From Bacillota bacterium (GTDB taxonomy: Bacteria > Bacillota > Clostridia > Tissierellales > Sporanaerobacteraceae): 14,514 nt of DNA. Numbering within the stretch: position 1 is the stretch's first letter; every line of letters begins with the position of its first letter. The position numbers and the translations under genes were made by a program. This document shows, in pieces, positions 7,666 through 14,514 of the stretch. The notes beneath the pieces are model-generated. The model saw nothing but the letters and a program-made list of their open reading frames with translations. It was not told the DNA's origin and ran no database searches. The stretch is taken from assembly GCA_029779375.1 (NCBI GenBank), contig JAKPAR010000259.1, forward strand, positions 1 to 14,514. The letters run 5' to 3'.

Positions 7666-8550
7666 ATGTATAAATCAGGTTTTGTAACTATAATAGGAAG
7701 ACCTAATGTAGGAAAATCAACGCTTTTAAATTTTATAATCGGAGAAAAGGTTTCAATTATTTCAGATAAACCTCAAACTACAAGAAACAAAATTCAATGT
7801 GTATATACTCAAAATGATTTTCAAATAGTGTTTATAGATACTCCAGGTATTCATAAACCTAAAAATAAATTAGATGAATATATGATGAATATATCTAAGA
7901 GTACATTAAATGAAGTTGATGTAGTTACTTTTATGGTAGACAATAGCAAAAGAATAGGACCACTAGATGAAAATATTATTTCGCAATTAAGGGGTGTTAG
8001 AACACCTAAAATATTAGTTATAAATAAAATAGATAAGCTCTCAAAAGAAGATATAGCTGAAATAATGGACACATATAGAAGATTAAATATGTTTGATGAC
8101 ATAATACCAATTTCTGCAATGAATGGGACCAATGTGGCTCTTTATATAGATGTATTAAAAAGAATGTTGCCAGAAGGGCCACAATATTTTCCAGAAGATA
8201 TGATAACAGATCAGCCTGAGAGATTTATTATAGCTGAAATTATAAGGGAAAAAGCACTTCATTATCTGGAAGAAGAAGTACCTCATGGAGTATTTGTAGC
8301 AATTGATATGATAAATACAAGAGATGACAAAGACATAATAGATGTTCATGCTACAATTTATTGCGAAAAAGAATCTCATAAAGGGATTATCATTGGGAAA
8401 AATGGAAGAAAATTAAAAGGGATAGGTAAAAGTGCTAGAATTGATATAGAAAATCTTTTGGGAAGTCAAGTTAATTTACAACTATGGGTAAAGGTAGAAA
8501 AAAATTGGAGAGACAAGGAAAATAAGATAAAGTATTTTGGATATGAATAG
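7666..8550 (+). CDS. era: GTPase Era, 16S rRNA/30S maturation
   Basis: This 294-residue protein has an N-terminal Ras-like GTPase domain and a C-terminal KH domain. G1 is GRPNVGKST (11-19), the switch contains T38-T39, G3 is D58-T-P-G61, G4 is N120-K-I-D123 and G5 is I-S-A-M near 152. The KH domain has the G-x-x-G loop in IIIGKNGRKLKGIG near residue 245. Era binds the 3' end of 16S rRNA during 30S assembly at the membrane. It fits the neighbouring ybeY and phoH genes, which act in the same process. The SD AGGAGTG (7654-7660) overlaps the cdd stop. recO starts 15 bases after the stop. Confidence 0.97.
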   Translation: MYKSGFVTIIGRPNVGKSTLLNFIIGEKVSIISDKPQTTRNKIQCVYTQNDFQIVFIDTPGIHKPKNKLDEYMMNISKSTLNEVDVVTFMVDNSKRIGPLDENIISQLRGVRTPKILVINKIDKLSKEDIAEIMDTYRRLNMFDDIIPISAMNGTNVALYIDVLKRMLPEGPQYFPEDMITDQPERFIIAEIIREKALHYLEEEVPHGVFVAIDMINTRDDKDIIDVHATIYCEKESHKGIIIGKNGRKLKGIGKSARIDIENLLGSQVNLQLWVKVEKNWRDKENKIKYFGYE

Positions 8551-8565
8551 TATTGGAGTGACTAA

Positions 8566-9324
8566 ATGCTTGTAAAATCTGAAGGAATAGTTTTAAGAGA
8601 AACAAAGTTTGAAGAAACAGATAAGATACTAAATATATTTTCTCTAAAACATGGGAAAATTCATGCCATTGCTAGAGGAGCATTGAGACCAAGAAGCCCA
8701 TTTATTGCTAGTAGTCAAGTCTTTTCTTATAGTGAATATACTTTCTATAAAGGTAAAAATTTTTATCATATAAGTCAAGGTGATATCTTGAATTCTTTCT
8801 ATGATATAAGAGAAGATATGAATAGGCTTCTATATGGTACTTATCTTTTAGAACTGGTTGATTCTTCTATTGTGGAAGAGGAACCAAATGAAAAACTTTT
8901 TAAATTGTTGATAAAAGCTTTGAGTGTACTGTCTAATATGGATGATGATTTTTTAAAATTTATAATTAGTTTTGAAATAAAATATATATCATTTTTAGGT
9001 TTTAGACCATTTTTAGACAGTTGCGTTATATGTGGAAAGGATATAAATGAAACACTAAGATTTAGTATAAAGCAAGGTGGAATTATATGCGAAGATTGCT
9101 TTGGATTGGAAAAAACTAGTCGGTACATGGATAAATCTATGCTTAAATATTTAAAACTTCTTTTATATACTTCTCTAGACAATTTAGGTGAAATCAAGTT
9201 GCCTAAAGATGTCATGACTAAATTGCAGGATATTTTGGTACAATATATATTGACATGTATAGAAAAAGATCATTTTAATTCATTAAATTTTATTAAATCA
9301 ATTGAAAAAAATGGAGGTGCCTAA
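8566..9324 (+). CDS. recO: DNA repair protein RecO
   Basis: This 252-residue protein mediates loading of RecA on SSB-coated single-strand DNA together with RecR (RecFOR pathway). The N-terminal OB-fold starts with the family opening SEGIVLRETKFEETDKIL (about 4-21) and continues with HGKIHAIARGALRPRS. A C4 zinc site is present as C153-x2-C156 and C175-x2-C178. Length fits the family (about 250). The SD GGAGTG (8555-8560) lies 5 bases before the ATG. The gene's stop (9322-9324) ends 1 base before the GTG start of the following DUF4342 gene, whose SD lies inside recO. The era-recO order is conserved in Bacillota. Confidence 0.95.
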   Translation: MLVKSEGIVLRETKFEETDKILNIFSLKHGKIHAIARGALRPRSPFIASSQVFSYSEYTFYKGKNFYHISQGDILNSFYDIREDMNRLLYGTYLLELVDSSIVEEEPNEKLFKLLIKALSVLSNMDDDFLKFIISFEIKYISFLGFRPFLDSCVICGKDINETLRFSIKQGGIICEDCFGLEKTSRYMDKSMLKYLKLLLYTSLDNLGEIKLPKDVMTKLQDILVQYILTCIEKDHFNSLNFIKSIEKNGGA

Positions 9325-9325
9325 T

Positions 9326-9778
9326 GTGAGTATATCTTTAGATGATATTGATAAAGTAGTTGCAAGAACGAATGCTAGCTATAAAGAAGCAAAGGAAGCT
9401 TTGGAGGCTTGTGATGGAGATGTAGTTGAGGCTATTGTTTATATTGAAAGCAAGGATAAAACTTTTGCACAAAATTTAGGGAATACAAGTGAGCAAATAT
9501 TTGAAAAAGTAAAAGAATCTTTGAAAAAAGGAAATGTTACAAAGATAATTATAAGAAAAGATGGGGAAGTGATTATGAATATACCAATTACTGCTGGGGC
9601 AATAGGTACAGTACTATCTCCACAGATTGCACTATTAGGTTTTAGTACAGCTTTGTTTTCAAAATGTACTTTCGAAATAGTAAAAGAAAATGGAGAAGTT
9701 GTAAATATCAATGAAGCTGTGGAAAAGAAAATGTCAGGTAGTAAACAATCTTCTGATTCAGATGATGATAATGCATAG
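9326..9778 (+). CDS. UBA-like/DUF4342 protein of unknown function
   Basis: This 150-residue protein combines a UBA/TS-N-like helical domain (about 5-42: LDDIDKVVARTNASYKEAKE, then a CDGDVVEAI segment) with a DUF4342 region (about 55-135). The latter has KKGNVTKIIIRKDGEVIMNIP followed by a hydrophobic stretch at about 88-112 that could sit in or on the membrane. The tail is Ser/Asp-rich. The N-terminus resembles the translation factor EF-Ts N-terminal domain and the NAC-alpha UBA fold. This suggests binding to a nascent chain, ribosome or protein partner, but that is inference. An upstream in-frame TTG (9302) and ATG (9311) lie before or within GGAGGTG (9313-9319). That SD instead serves GTG 9326 at 6 bases, so I choose GTG. 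A new promoter for glyQS begins 3 bases after the stop. Confidence 0.82.
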   Translation: MSISLDDIDKVVARTNASYKEAKEALEACDGDVVEAIVYIESKDKTFAQNLGNTSEQIFEKVKESLKKGNVTKIIIRKDGEVIMNIPITAGAIGTVLSPQIALLGFSTALFSKCTFEIVKENGEVVNINEAVEKKMSGSKQSSDSDDDNA

Positions 9779-9780
9779 TA

Positions 9781-9809
9781 TTGACAAGCTTAAATTTTTT
9801 TGCTAGATT
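9781..9809 (+). promoter_or_regulatory. Sigma-A promoter of the glyQS T-box transcript
   Basis: A perfect -35 TTGACA (9781-9786) is followed by a 17-base spacer and the -10 TAGATT (9804-9809). TG at 9801-9802 just upstream gives an extended -10 (TGC-TAGATT). Transcription should start near 9816, a few bases before the T-box stem I. This is the clearest housekeeping promoter in the window. Confidence 0.85.
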
Positions 9810-9815
9810 ATTAAC

Positions 9816-10025
9816 TATAGATGAACTAAAGAAACTATGCAATGAAGAAGATAGTAGTCAATATATATTATATAAGCGAGCTAGGGGTGGTGAGAGCCTA
9901 GTATAATGAATTGATAAAGGGCACTTCTGAGCATATATCATGAGAGAATACCTTTTAAAAGGTATTAAGTAGGGTGGAACCGCGGAAGTTACCTTTCGTC
10001 CCTATAGGGATGTAAAGGTTTTTTT
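9816..10025 (+). ncRNA. Glycine-specific T-box riboswitch leader of glyQS
   Basis: The leader senses uncharged tRNA-Gly. The stem I base pairs ATGC 9837-9840 with GCAT 9931-9934 and AGAAG 9846-9850 with CTTCT 9924-9928. An AGTA loop-E/S-turn element is at 9853-9856. A distal arm is closed by CTAGG 9881-9885 with CCTAG 9897-9901. The specifier is GGC at 9920-9922 followed by A9923, a Gly codon. Stem III is a perfect 20-base palindrome at 9947-9966. The conserved T-box AGGGTGGAACCGCG is at 9971-9984. Its bulge TGGA (9975-9978) fits the UCCA 3' end expected of tRNA-Gly. AGGG 9971-9974 can pair with CCCT 10000-10003 to form the antiterminator. The glycyl-tRNA synthetase genes follow directly, confirming specificity. 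Confidence 0.95.
9991..10025 (+). terminator. T-box-controlled terminator before glyQ
   Basis: ACCTTT 9991-9996 pairs with AAAGGT 10014-10019, and TCCC 9999-10002 with GGGA 10007-10010, with G-T and C-G pairs between and one bulged T. Seven T (10019-10025) follow. The CCCT strand of this stem is shared with the antiterminator, so binding of uncharged tRNA-Gly should prevent the terminator from forming. Confidence 0.92.
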
Positions 10026-10068
10026 ATGTCAAAATATTTTTAATCCACAAATTAAGGAGGTAACAAAA

Positions 10069-10956
10069 ATGTATTTTCAGGAATTAATGCTGAAATTACT
10101 TGAATATTGGGGAAGCAAGGGGTGCATTATTTTAGAGCCTTATGATGTAGAAAAAGGTGCTGGAACGATGAATCCACATACTTTTTTAAGGGCATTAGGT
10201 CCAGAGCCTTGGAAGGTAGTATATGTGGAACCATCAAGAAGACCTGCAGATGCAAGGTATGGGGAAAATCCAAACAGGGTTTATCAGCATCATCAACTAC
10301 AAGTCATTTTAAAACCATCTCCAGAGGATGTACAAGATCTTTATTTGGAAAGTTTGAAAGCAATAGGGATAGAACCTTTAAAGCATGATATAAGATTTGT
10401 TGAAGATAATTGGGAAGCTCCTACCTTGGGTGCATGGGGTTTAGGTTGGGAAGTATGGTTAGATGGAATGGAAATTACTCAATTTACATACTTTCAACAA
10501 ATAGGTAGCGTAAACTGCGATTTAGAGTCAGCAGAACTTACTTATGGTCTAGAAAGGATAGCGATGTATCTTCAAGATGTAGACAATATATTTGATATTC
10601 AGTGGAATGATAGAATTAAATATGGTGAAATATTCAAGCAAGCAGAGTATGAACAGTCTGTATACAGTTTTGAAAAAGCTAATATAGAAAGTTTGACTAC
10701 ATTATTTAATATGTATGAAGAAGAAGCAAGAAGAGCTATTGAAGAAGGACTAGTACTTCCTAGTTATGATTATGTACTTAAGTGTTCTCATGCATTCAAT
10801 GTATTAGATGCTAGAGGGGCTATTTCTGTTACGGAGAGAACTCATTATATAAGTAGAGTTAGAAATTTAGCTAAGCTTGTAGCACAAAGATATTTAAAGA
10901 AAAGAGAAGAACTTGGGTATCCCCTCTTAAATAAGGGAGGTGTGTCTAATGAGTAA
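10069..10956 (+). CDS. glyQ: Glycyl-tRNA synthetase alpha subunit
   Basis: This 295-residue protein is the catalytic alpha subunit of the tetrameric bacterial glycyl-tRNA synthetase. It carries the class II aminoacylation core that activates glycine with ATP. Family signatures are visible: the opening [37 protein letters not shown] (about 31-49), [17 protein letters not shown], and [19 protein letters not shown] (about 126-144). The C-terminus has [20 protein letters not shown] and [13 protein letters not shown]. Length equals that of the Bacillus protein as I recall it. The SD AAGGAGG (10054-10060) is 8 bases before the ATG. Expression is controlled by the Gly T-box upstream. The 3' end overlaps glyS by 8 bases, so the two subunits are translationally coupled. 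Confidence 0.98.
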   Translation: MYFQELMLKLLEYWGSKGCIILEPYDVEKGAGTMNPHTFLRALGPEPWKVVYVEPSRRPADARYGENPNRVYQHHQLQVILKPSPEDVQDLYLESLKAIGIEPLKHDIRFVEDNWEAPTLGAWGLGWEVWLDGMEITQFTYFQQIGSVNCDLESAELTYGLERIAMYLQDVDNIFDIQWNDRIKYGEIFKQAEYEQSVYSFEKANIESLTTLFNMYEEEARRAIEEGLVLPSYDYVLKCSHAFNVLDARGAISVTERTHYISRVRNLAKLVAQRYLKKREELGYPLLNKGGVSNE

Positions 10957-13030
10957 TAAATACTTATTAGAAATTGGAGTAGAAGAAATGCCTGCAAGGT
11001 TTGTAAAAAGTACTTTAGAGCAGATGAAAAATTATACTATAAATTTACTTGAAAATGAGAGAATTGAATTTGAAGAAGTAAAATTGAATTCAACACCAAG
11101 AAGATTAGTACTTCTAATAGATGGTTTGGCAGAAAGACAAAAGGATTTAAAAGAAGTAGTTAAGGGACCATCAAAAAAAATAGCTTTTGATGAGGAAGGC
11201 AACCCAACAAAAGCACTAGAAGGTTTTATGAGGGGTCAAGGAATTAGTTTGGATGATATATTTTTGCAAGAACACAATGGAGAAGAATATGTATATGTAA
11301 ATAAGGTTAAAGAAGGAAAATTTGTAGAAGATATATTAAAAGAAAATATGCCCAATATGATAAAATCTATATCTTTTCCTAAATCCATGAAATGGGGAGG
11401 CAAAAACTTACGTTTTGCAAGGCCTATTAGATGGATATTGTCAATGCTAAATGACAGAGTTGTAGAATTTGATTTGGAAGGAATAGTTGCTTCAAACATA
11501 ACCAGAGGGCACAGATTTTTAGGCAGTAGTCATATAGAAATAGAAAATGTAGATGAGTATGTTCCAAAGCTAAAGGAAAATTATGTAATAGTTGATGCAA
11601 ATATAAGAAAAGAAAAAATAAAATATGGTTGTGAGAAATTAGCTAGAGAAAAAGGCGGAAATATATTGCAAGACGAAGCACTCCTAGATGAAATAACAAA
11701 TATAGTAGAATATCCAACCCCAATTATAGGCAGAATAAAAGAAGAATATTTGGAATTACCTAAAGAAGTAGTCATTACCCCTATGAAAGAACATCAGAGA
11801 TATTTTCCAGTTGTAGATGATAAAAAAAGATTGCTACCATATTTTATAACTGTAAGAAATGGAAATGAAGATTATATAGATATGGTCATAAAAGGGAATG
11901 AAAAAGTAATAGGCGCAAGGCTAGAGGATGCAAAGTTTTTCTTCAATGAAGATAAGAAAGAGCCTCTAGAAAATTGTGTAGAAAGGTTAAAGGATATTGT
12001 ATTTCAAGAAAAATTGGGAACCCTTTATGACAAAACTATTAGAATTCAGAAGTTAGCAGTCAAAATTGGGAATTATCTCGAGGTAGGAGAAGAAACAGCA
12101 AAAAATATTGAAAGAGCAGGATATTTGTCAAAAGCTGATTTAGTGACTAAGATGGTAGATGAATTCACTGAACTTCAAGGAGTTATGGGTAGAGAGTATG
12201 CGAAAATATCAGGAGAAAATGAAATAACAAGTTTAGCTATATATGAGCAATATCTTCCTAGATATGCTGGAGATGAACTTCCAACAACTACAGCAGGAGC
12301 AGTTTTAAGTATTGCTGACAAGTTAGATACTATTGCCGGATGTTTTGCCATAGGAATTCAACCAACAGGTTCTCAAGACCCTTATGGATTAAGAAGGCAG
12401 GCCCTAGGCATAATAAATATAATATTGGATAAAAAATTAAATCTTTCATTAGGAGAACTAATAGATTTTGCATTATATATTTATGTAGAAGAAAATGGCT
12501 TAGCTTTTGATTACAATCAAGTAAAAGGGGATATATTGGAGTTCTTCAATGGAAGAATAAAAAACATGTTTATAGATATGGGTATTAGATATGATATAGT
12601 AGATGCTATATTAGCTACAGGAATAGATGATGTATTCGATATGAAACTTAGAGCAGATAAATTAAATACATGGCTAAATAAAGAAGAGTTAAATGATATA
12701 CTTCAGGCTTTCAATAGAGTCAAGACACTAGCTGATAAATCAGAAACTAATGAAGTTAAAAGAGATTTATTAGTCGAGAAAGAAGAAATAAGACTTTATG
12801 AAACATTCAATATTGTTGAAGAAAAAGTAATAGCTTCTCTTAATAAAAAAGAATATGATAAAGCACTAGATTATATGATTTCTCTCAAAGAGCCTATTGA
12901 TAGTTTTTTTGACAATGTAATGGTAATGGTTGAAGATGAAAAAATAAAGTACAATAGATTGGGACTTATAAGAAAAATATCTGATACCATGCTTATGATT
13001 TGTGATTTATCTAAAATAGTAAGCAAATAA
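10949..13030 (+). CDS. glyS: Glycyl-tRNA synthetase beta subunit
   Basis: This 693-residue protein is the beta subunit, which binds tRNA-Gly and is required for charging. It starts with the family motif [13 protein letters not shown] and has the conserved [10 protein letters not shown] and RFARPIRW segments (about 145-165). Further on are [13 protein letters not shown], an HD-like region with [29 protein letters not shown], and a C-terminal anticodon-binding helical domain ending with F-F-D-N-V-M-V. Length is usual (about 680-700). ATG 10949 is chosen over the in-frame GTG 10940. The SD GGGAGGTG (10935-10942) spans the GTG and lies 6 bases before the ATG. The start overlaps the last codons of glyQ. 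A terminator follows directly. Confidence 0.97.
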   Translation: MSNKYLLEIGVEEMPARFVKSTLEQMKNYTINLLENERIEFEEVKLNSTPRRLVLLIDGLAERQKDLKEVVKGPSKKIAFDEEGNPTKALEGFMRGQGISLDDIFLQEHNGEEYVYVNKVKEGKFVEDILKENMPNMIKSISFPKSMKWGGKNLRFARPIRWILSMLNDRVVEFDLEGIVASNITRGHRFLGSSHIEIENVDEYVPKLKENYVIVDANIRKEKIKYGCEKLAREKGGNILQDEALLDEITNIVEYPTPIIGRIKEEYLELPKEVVITPMKEHQRYFPVVDDKKRLLPYFITVRNGNEDYIDMVIKGNEKVIGARLEDAKFFFNEDKKEPLENCVERLKDIVFQEKLGTLYDKTIRIQKLAVKIGNYLEVGEETAKNIERAGYLSKADLVTKMVDEFTELQGVMGREYAKISGENEITSLAIYEQYLPRYAGDELPTTTAGAVLSIADKLDTIAGCFAIGIQPTGSQDPYGLRRQALGIINIILDKKLNLSLGELIDFALYIYVEENGLAFDYNQVKGDILEFFNGRIKNMFIDMGIRYDIVDAILATGIDDVFDMKLRADKLNTWLNKEELNDILQAFNRVKTLADKSETNEVKRDLLVEKEEIRLYETFNIVEEKVIASLNKKEYDKALDYMISLKEPIDSFFDNVMVMVEDEKIKYNRLGLIRKISDTMLMICDLSKIVSK

Positions 13031-13032
13031 AT

Positions 13033-13058
13033 ATAAGCCCACATATGTGGGCTTGTTT
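13033..13058 (+). terminator. Intrinsic terminator after glyS
   Basis: AAGCCCACAT (13035-13044) and ATGTGGGCTT (13045-13054) form a perfect inverted repeat with a G/C-rich core. It is followed by GTTT and then A/T-rich sequence. The T-tract is short, so termination may be partial. Because the repeat is symmetric, it could also work from the other strand. Confidence 0.8.
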
Positions 13059-13092
13059 AAAATATACCATCATGTGAGGGGTGGTGATTTTT

Positions 13093-13728
13093 ATTCAATT
13101 AAGTGAGAGACAAGAAAAAATAATAGATATTGTGAAAGAAAATGAGCCTATTACTGGGGAAGCAATTGCAAAAAAGCTTAAACTTACAAGATCTACATTA
13201 AGACCTGATTTAGCCATACTCACTATGTCTGGAATTTTAGATGCTAGGCCCAAAGTGGGATATTTTTATACTGGAAAGACAGCTTTTAGTTTTGTTTCTG
13301 AAAGTATAAGAAAAATAAAGGTAGCTGAAGTGAAATCTGTTCCTGTAGTAGTTGATGAAGAAGTCAGTATTTATGATGCAATAGTTACTCTTTTTTTAGA
13401 GGATGTAAGTTCTATATTTGTTACATCCAATGGCTTTTTAACAGGAGTAGTTTCAAGAAAAGATTTTTTAAAAAATGCCATAGGAGGATTGGATTTAAAC
13501 AAAACGCCTATAGGAGTTATCATGACTAGGATGCCTAATATCGTTGTTACAAAGCCAGAAGAAACTATATTAGATGCAGCTATGAAAATTATAGATCATG
13601 AAGTAGATAGTATTCCAGTAGTGGAAGAAGTTGAAATAAAAGACGGGAAAAGTGAATATAGAATCGTAGGAAAAATTTCCAAAACTACTATTACCCAATT
13701 GTTTGTAGAGCTTGGGAAGAATGATTAA
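13093..13728 (+). CDS. ccpN: CcpN-type HTH-CBS transcriptional repressor (possible ATT start)
   Basis: This protein of about 211 residues (215 if GTG 13081 is used) has an N-terminal winged helix with the family-typical LTRSTLRPDLAILTMSG and ARPKVGYFYTGK. Two CBS domains follow: about residues 70-120, and 135-205 with VIMTRMPNIVV and DSIPVV. CcpN of Bacillus represses gluconeogenic genes when glucose is present, and CBS domains bind adenine nucleotides. The partner gene downstream encodes the PPDK/PEPS regulatory protein, an association known in Bacillota, so a role in PEP/pyruvate flow is likely. The start is uncertain. The SD-like AGGGGTGGTGAT (13077-13088) overlaps GTG 13081 and 13084, leaving those starts unserved. 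The best-spaced in-frame codon is ATT 13093, just before QLSERQ. A function as a ppdK regulator is an alternative. Confidence 0.85.
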   Translation: MQLSERQEKIIDIVKENEPITGEAIAKKLKLTRSTLRPDLAILTMSGILDARPKVGYFYTGKTAFSFVSESIRKIKVAEVKSVPVVVDEEVSIYDAIVTLFLEDVSSIFVTSNGFLTGVVSRKDFLKNAIGGLDLNKTPIGVIMTRMPNIVVTKPEETILDAAMKIIDHEVDSIPVVEEVEIKDGKSEYRIVGKISKTTITQLFVELGKND

Positions 13729-13740
13729 GGGGGTAAATTT

Positions 13741-14514
13741 ATGGATGGAAATGTAGTAGTTTATGTTTTATCAGATTCCATTGGAGAAACAGGTGAACAG
13801 GTTGCTAAAGCTGCTGTGAGTCAATTCAATACAGAAAAATATGAAGTCAGAAGATTTCCATATGTGACTGAAGAAGAACAAATAGTAGAAATATTTGAAG
13901 AGGCTAAAGAAGAAAGAAGCATTATAGTTTTTACTATTGTTATAGAGAGACTAAAGAAATTTATTATAGAGAAATCAAAAGAATACAATATACAAGTTGT
14001 AGATTTGATGAGTCCAATATTAGATGCTATAGAGAATGTAGTTGGATTTGGGCCAAAAAGAGAATCAGGTCTTATACGAAAATTAGATGAACAATATTTT
14101 AAAAAAGTTGAGGCTGTTGAATTTGCAGTTAAATACGATGATGGCAAAGATCCAAGAGGCATAAAAAAAGCTGATATAGTTTTAGTCGGTGTATCTAGAA
14201 CTTCTAAAACACCACTTAGTATGTATTTAGCACATAAAAATTTTAAAGTAGCTAATGTGCCACTAGTACCTGAAGTACCTGCACCATCAGAACTTTTTGA
14301 AAAGGATACGAAAAGAGTATTTGGATTGATTGCAAATTCTCAAAAACTCAACGAAATAAGACAGGAAAGATTAAAAGCCCTTGGCCTTAGCAACAATGCA
14401 AACTATGCAAGTATTTCAAGGATAGAAGAAGAGCTTGAATATTCAAAAAAGATAATGGAGAAATTGCAATGTAAAGTTATAGATGTTTCCAACAAAGCAG
14501 TAGAGGAAACCGCA
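13741..14514 (+). CDS. yqfL: Pyruvate, phosphate dikinase regulatory protein (PSRP/DUF299), 3'-truncated
   Basis: The frame is open from ATG 13741 to the window edge (258 codons) with no stop; the family is about 270 residues, so only a short tail is missing. The protein is a bifunctional Ser/Thr kinase and Pi-dependent phosphorylase. It switches PPDK (or PEP synthase) off with ADP and on with phosphate. The N-terminus has YVLSDSIGETGEQVAKAA, and the P-loop GVSRTSKTP is at residues 150-158 after ADIVLV. The following segment YLAHKNFKVANVPLVPEVPAP is typical. The C-terminal YASISRIEEELEYS and KVIDVSNKAVEETA also match. The SD AAGGGGG (13727-13733, overlapping the ccpN stop) is 7 bases before the ATG. 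ppdK is the expected next gene outside the window. Confidence 0.94.
   Translation, partial: MDGNVVVYVLSDSIGETGEQVAKAAVSQFNTEKYEVRRFPYVTEEEQIVEIFEEAKEERSIIVFTIVIERLKKFIIEKSKEYNIQVVDLMSPILDAIENVVGFGPKRESGLIRKLDEQYFKKVEAVEFAVKYDDGKDPRGIKKADIVLVGVSRTSKTPLSMYLAHKNFKVANVPLVPEVPAPSELFEKDTKRVFGLIANSQKLNEIRQERLKALGLSNNANYASISRIEEELEYSKKIMEKLQCKVIDVSNKAVEETA

Noticed and set aside
9947..9966. Perfect 20-base palindrome considered as a terminator or operator
   Set aside because: It has no T-tract and sits exactly where T-box stem III belongs, between stem I and the T-box sequence.
10940..10948. GTG 10940 as the glyS start
   Set aside because: This codon lies within the GGGAGGTG SD that serves ATG 10949, from which the conserved N-terminus begins.
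13821..14162. Minus-strand open frame opposite the PPDK regulatory gene (113 codons)
   Set aside because: It overlaps conserved coding sequence of the regulatory protein, has a Ser/Leu-rich shadow composition and shows no motif.
1..14514. CRISPR arrays, insertion sequences, prophage or defence genes
   Set aside because: No regularly spaced repeats, transposase, integrase or terminal inverted repeats are visible, and the window is a conserved chromosomal housekeeping region throughout.

Overview
The window is low-GC, A/T-rich bacterial DNA, and all supported genes lie on the plus strand. Gene content and order (yqfC-yqfD-phoH-yqfF-ybeY-dgkA-cdd-era-recO-glyQ-glyS-ccpN-yqfL) match a well-known conserved Bacillota cluster. 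The two sporulation genes, the separate glycyl-tRNA synthetase alpha and beta subunits under a T-box, the DgkA-PAP2 fusion and the DUF3048 lipoprotein suggest a spore-forming anaerobe of the Clostridia/Tissierellia type. That placement is inference from gene content, not from a database search.

Layout. (1) 1-353: end of an unrecognised Lys/Glu-rich small protein, closed by a strong intrinsic terminator. (2) 354-9778: one tightly packed run of genes with gaps of 0-25 bases. It holds the sporulation genes yqfC and yqfD; phoH (PhoH-like ATPase); a 7TM-HD phosphodiesterase of the PgpH/YqfF type; ybeY (16S rRNA maturation); a diacylglycerol/undecaprenol kinase fused to a PAP2 phosphatase; a DUF3048 lipoprotein; cdd; era; recO; and a UBA-like/DUF4342 protein. 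A SigE-like promoter and a hairpin that pairs with the Shine-Dalgarno sequence of yqfC sit just before this run. (3) 9781-10025: a clear sigma-A promoter and a glycine-specific T-box leader with a GGC specifier and a T-box terminator. (4) 10069-13030: glyQ and glyS, overlapping by 8 bases and closed by a terminator. (5) 13081 to the window end: a CcpN-type HTH-CBS repressor and the pyruvate phosphate dikinase regulatory protein (YqfL/PSRP family), which runs off the right edge. In relatives ppdK often follows.

How the genes fit together. PhoH, YbeY and Era form a ribosome/RNA maturation and quality-control group. YqfC/YqfD serve the mother cell during sporulation. The DgkA-PAP2 fusion acts on membrane lipid phosphates. 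GlyQS is controlled by uncharged tRNA-Gly. CcpN and YqfL form a carbon-flow control pair at the PEP/pyruvate node.

Several starts were chosen downstream of the longest open frame because a Shine-Dalgarno sequence decides them: yqfF 2879, cdd TTG 7254, the DUF4342 gene GTG 9326, glyS 10949. The CcpN gene may use a rare ATT start at 13093. I see no wholly new system here. The items most worth a second look are the yqfC leader, the possible ATT start, the DgkA-PAP2 fusion and the UBA-DUF4342 protein.
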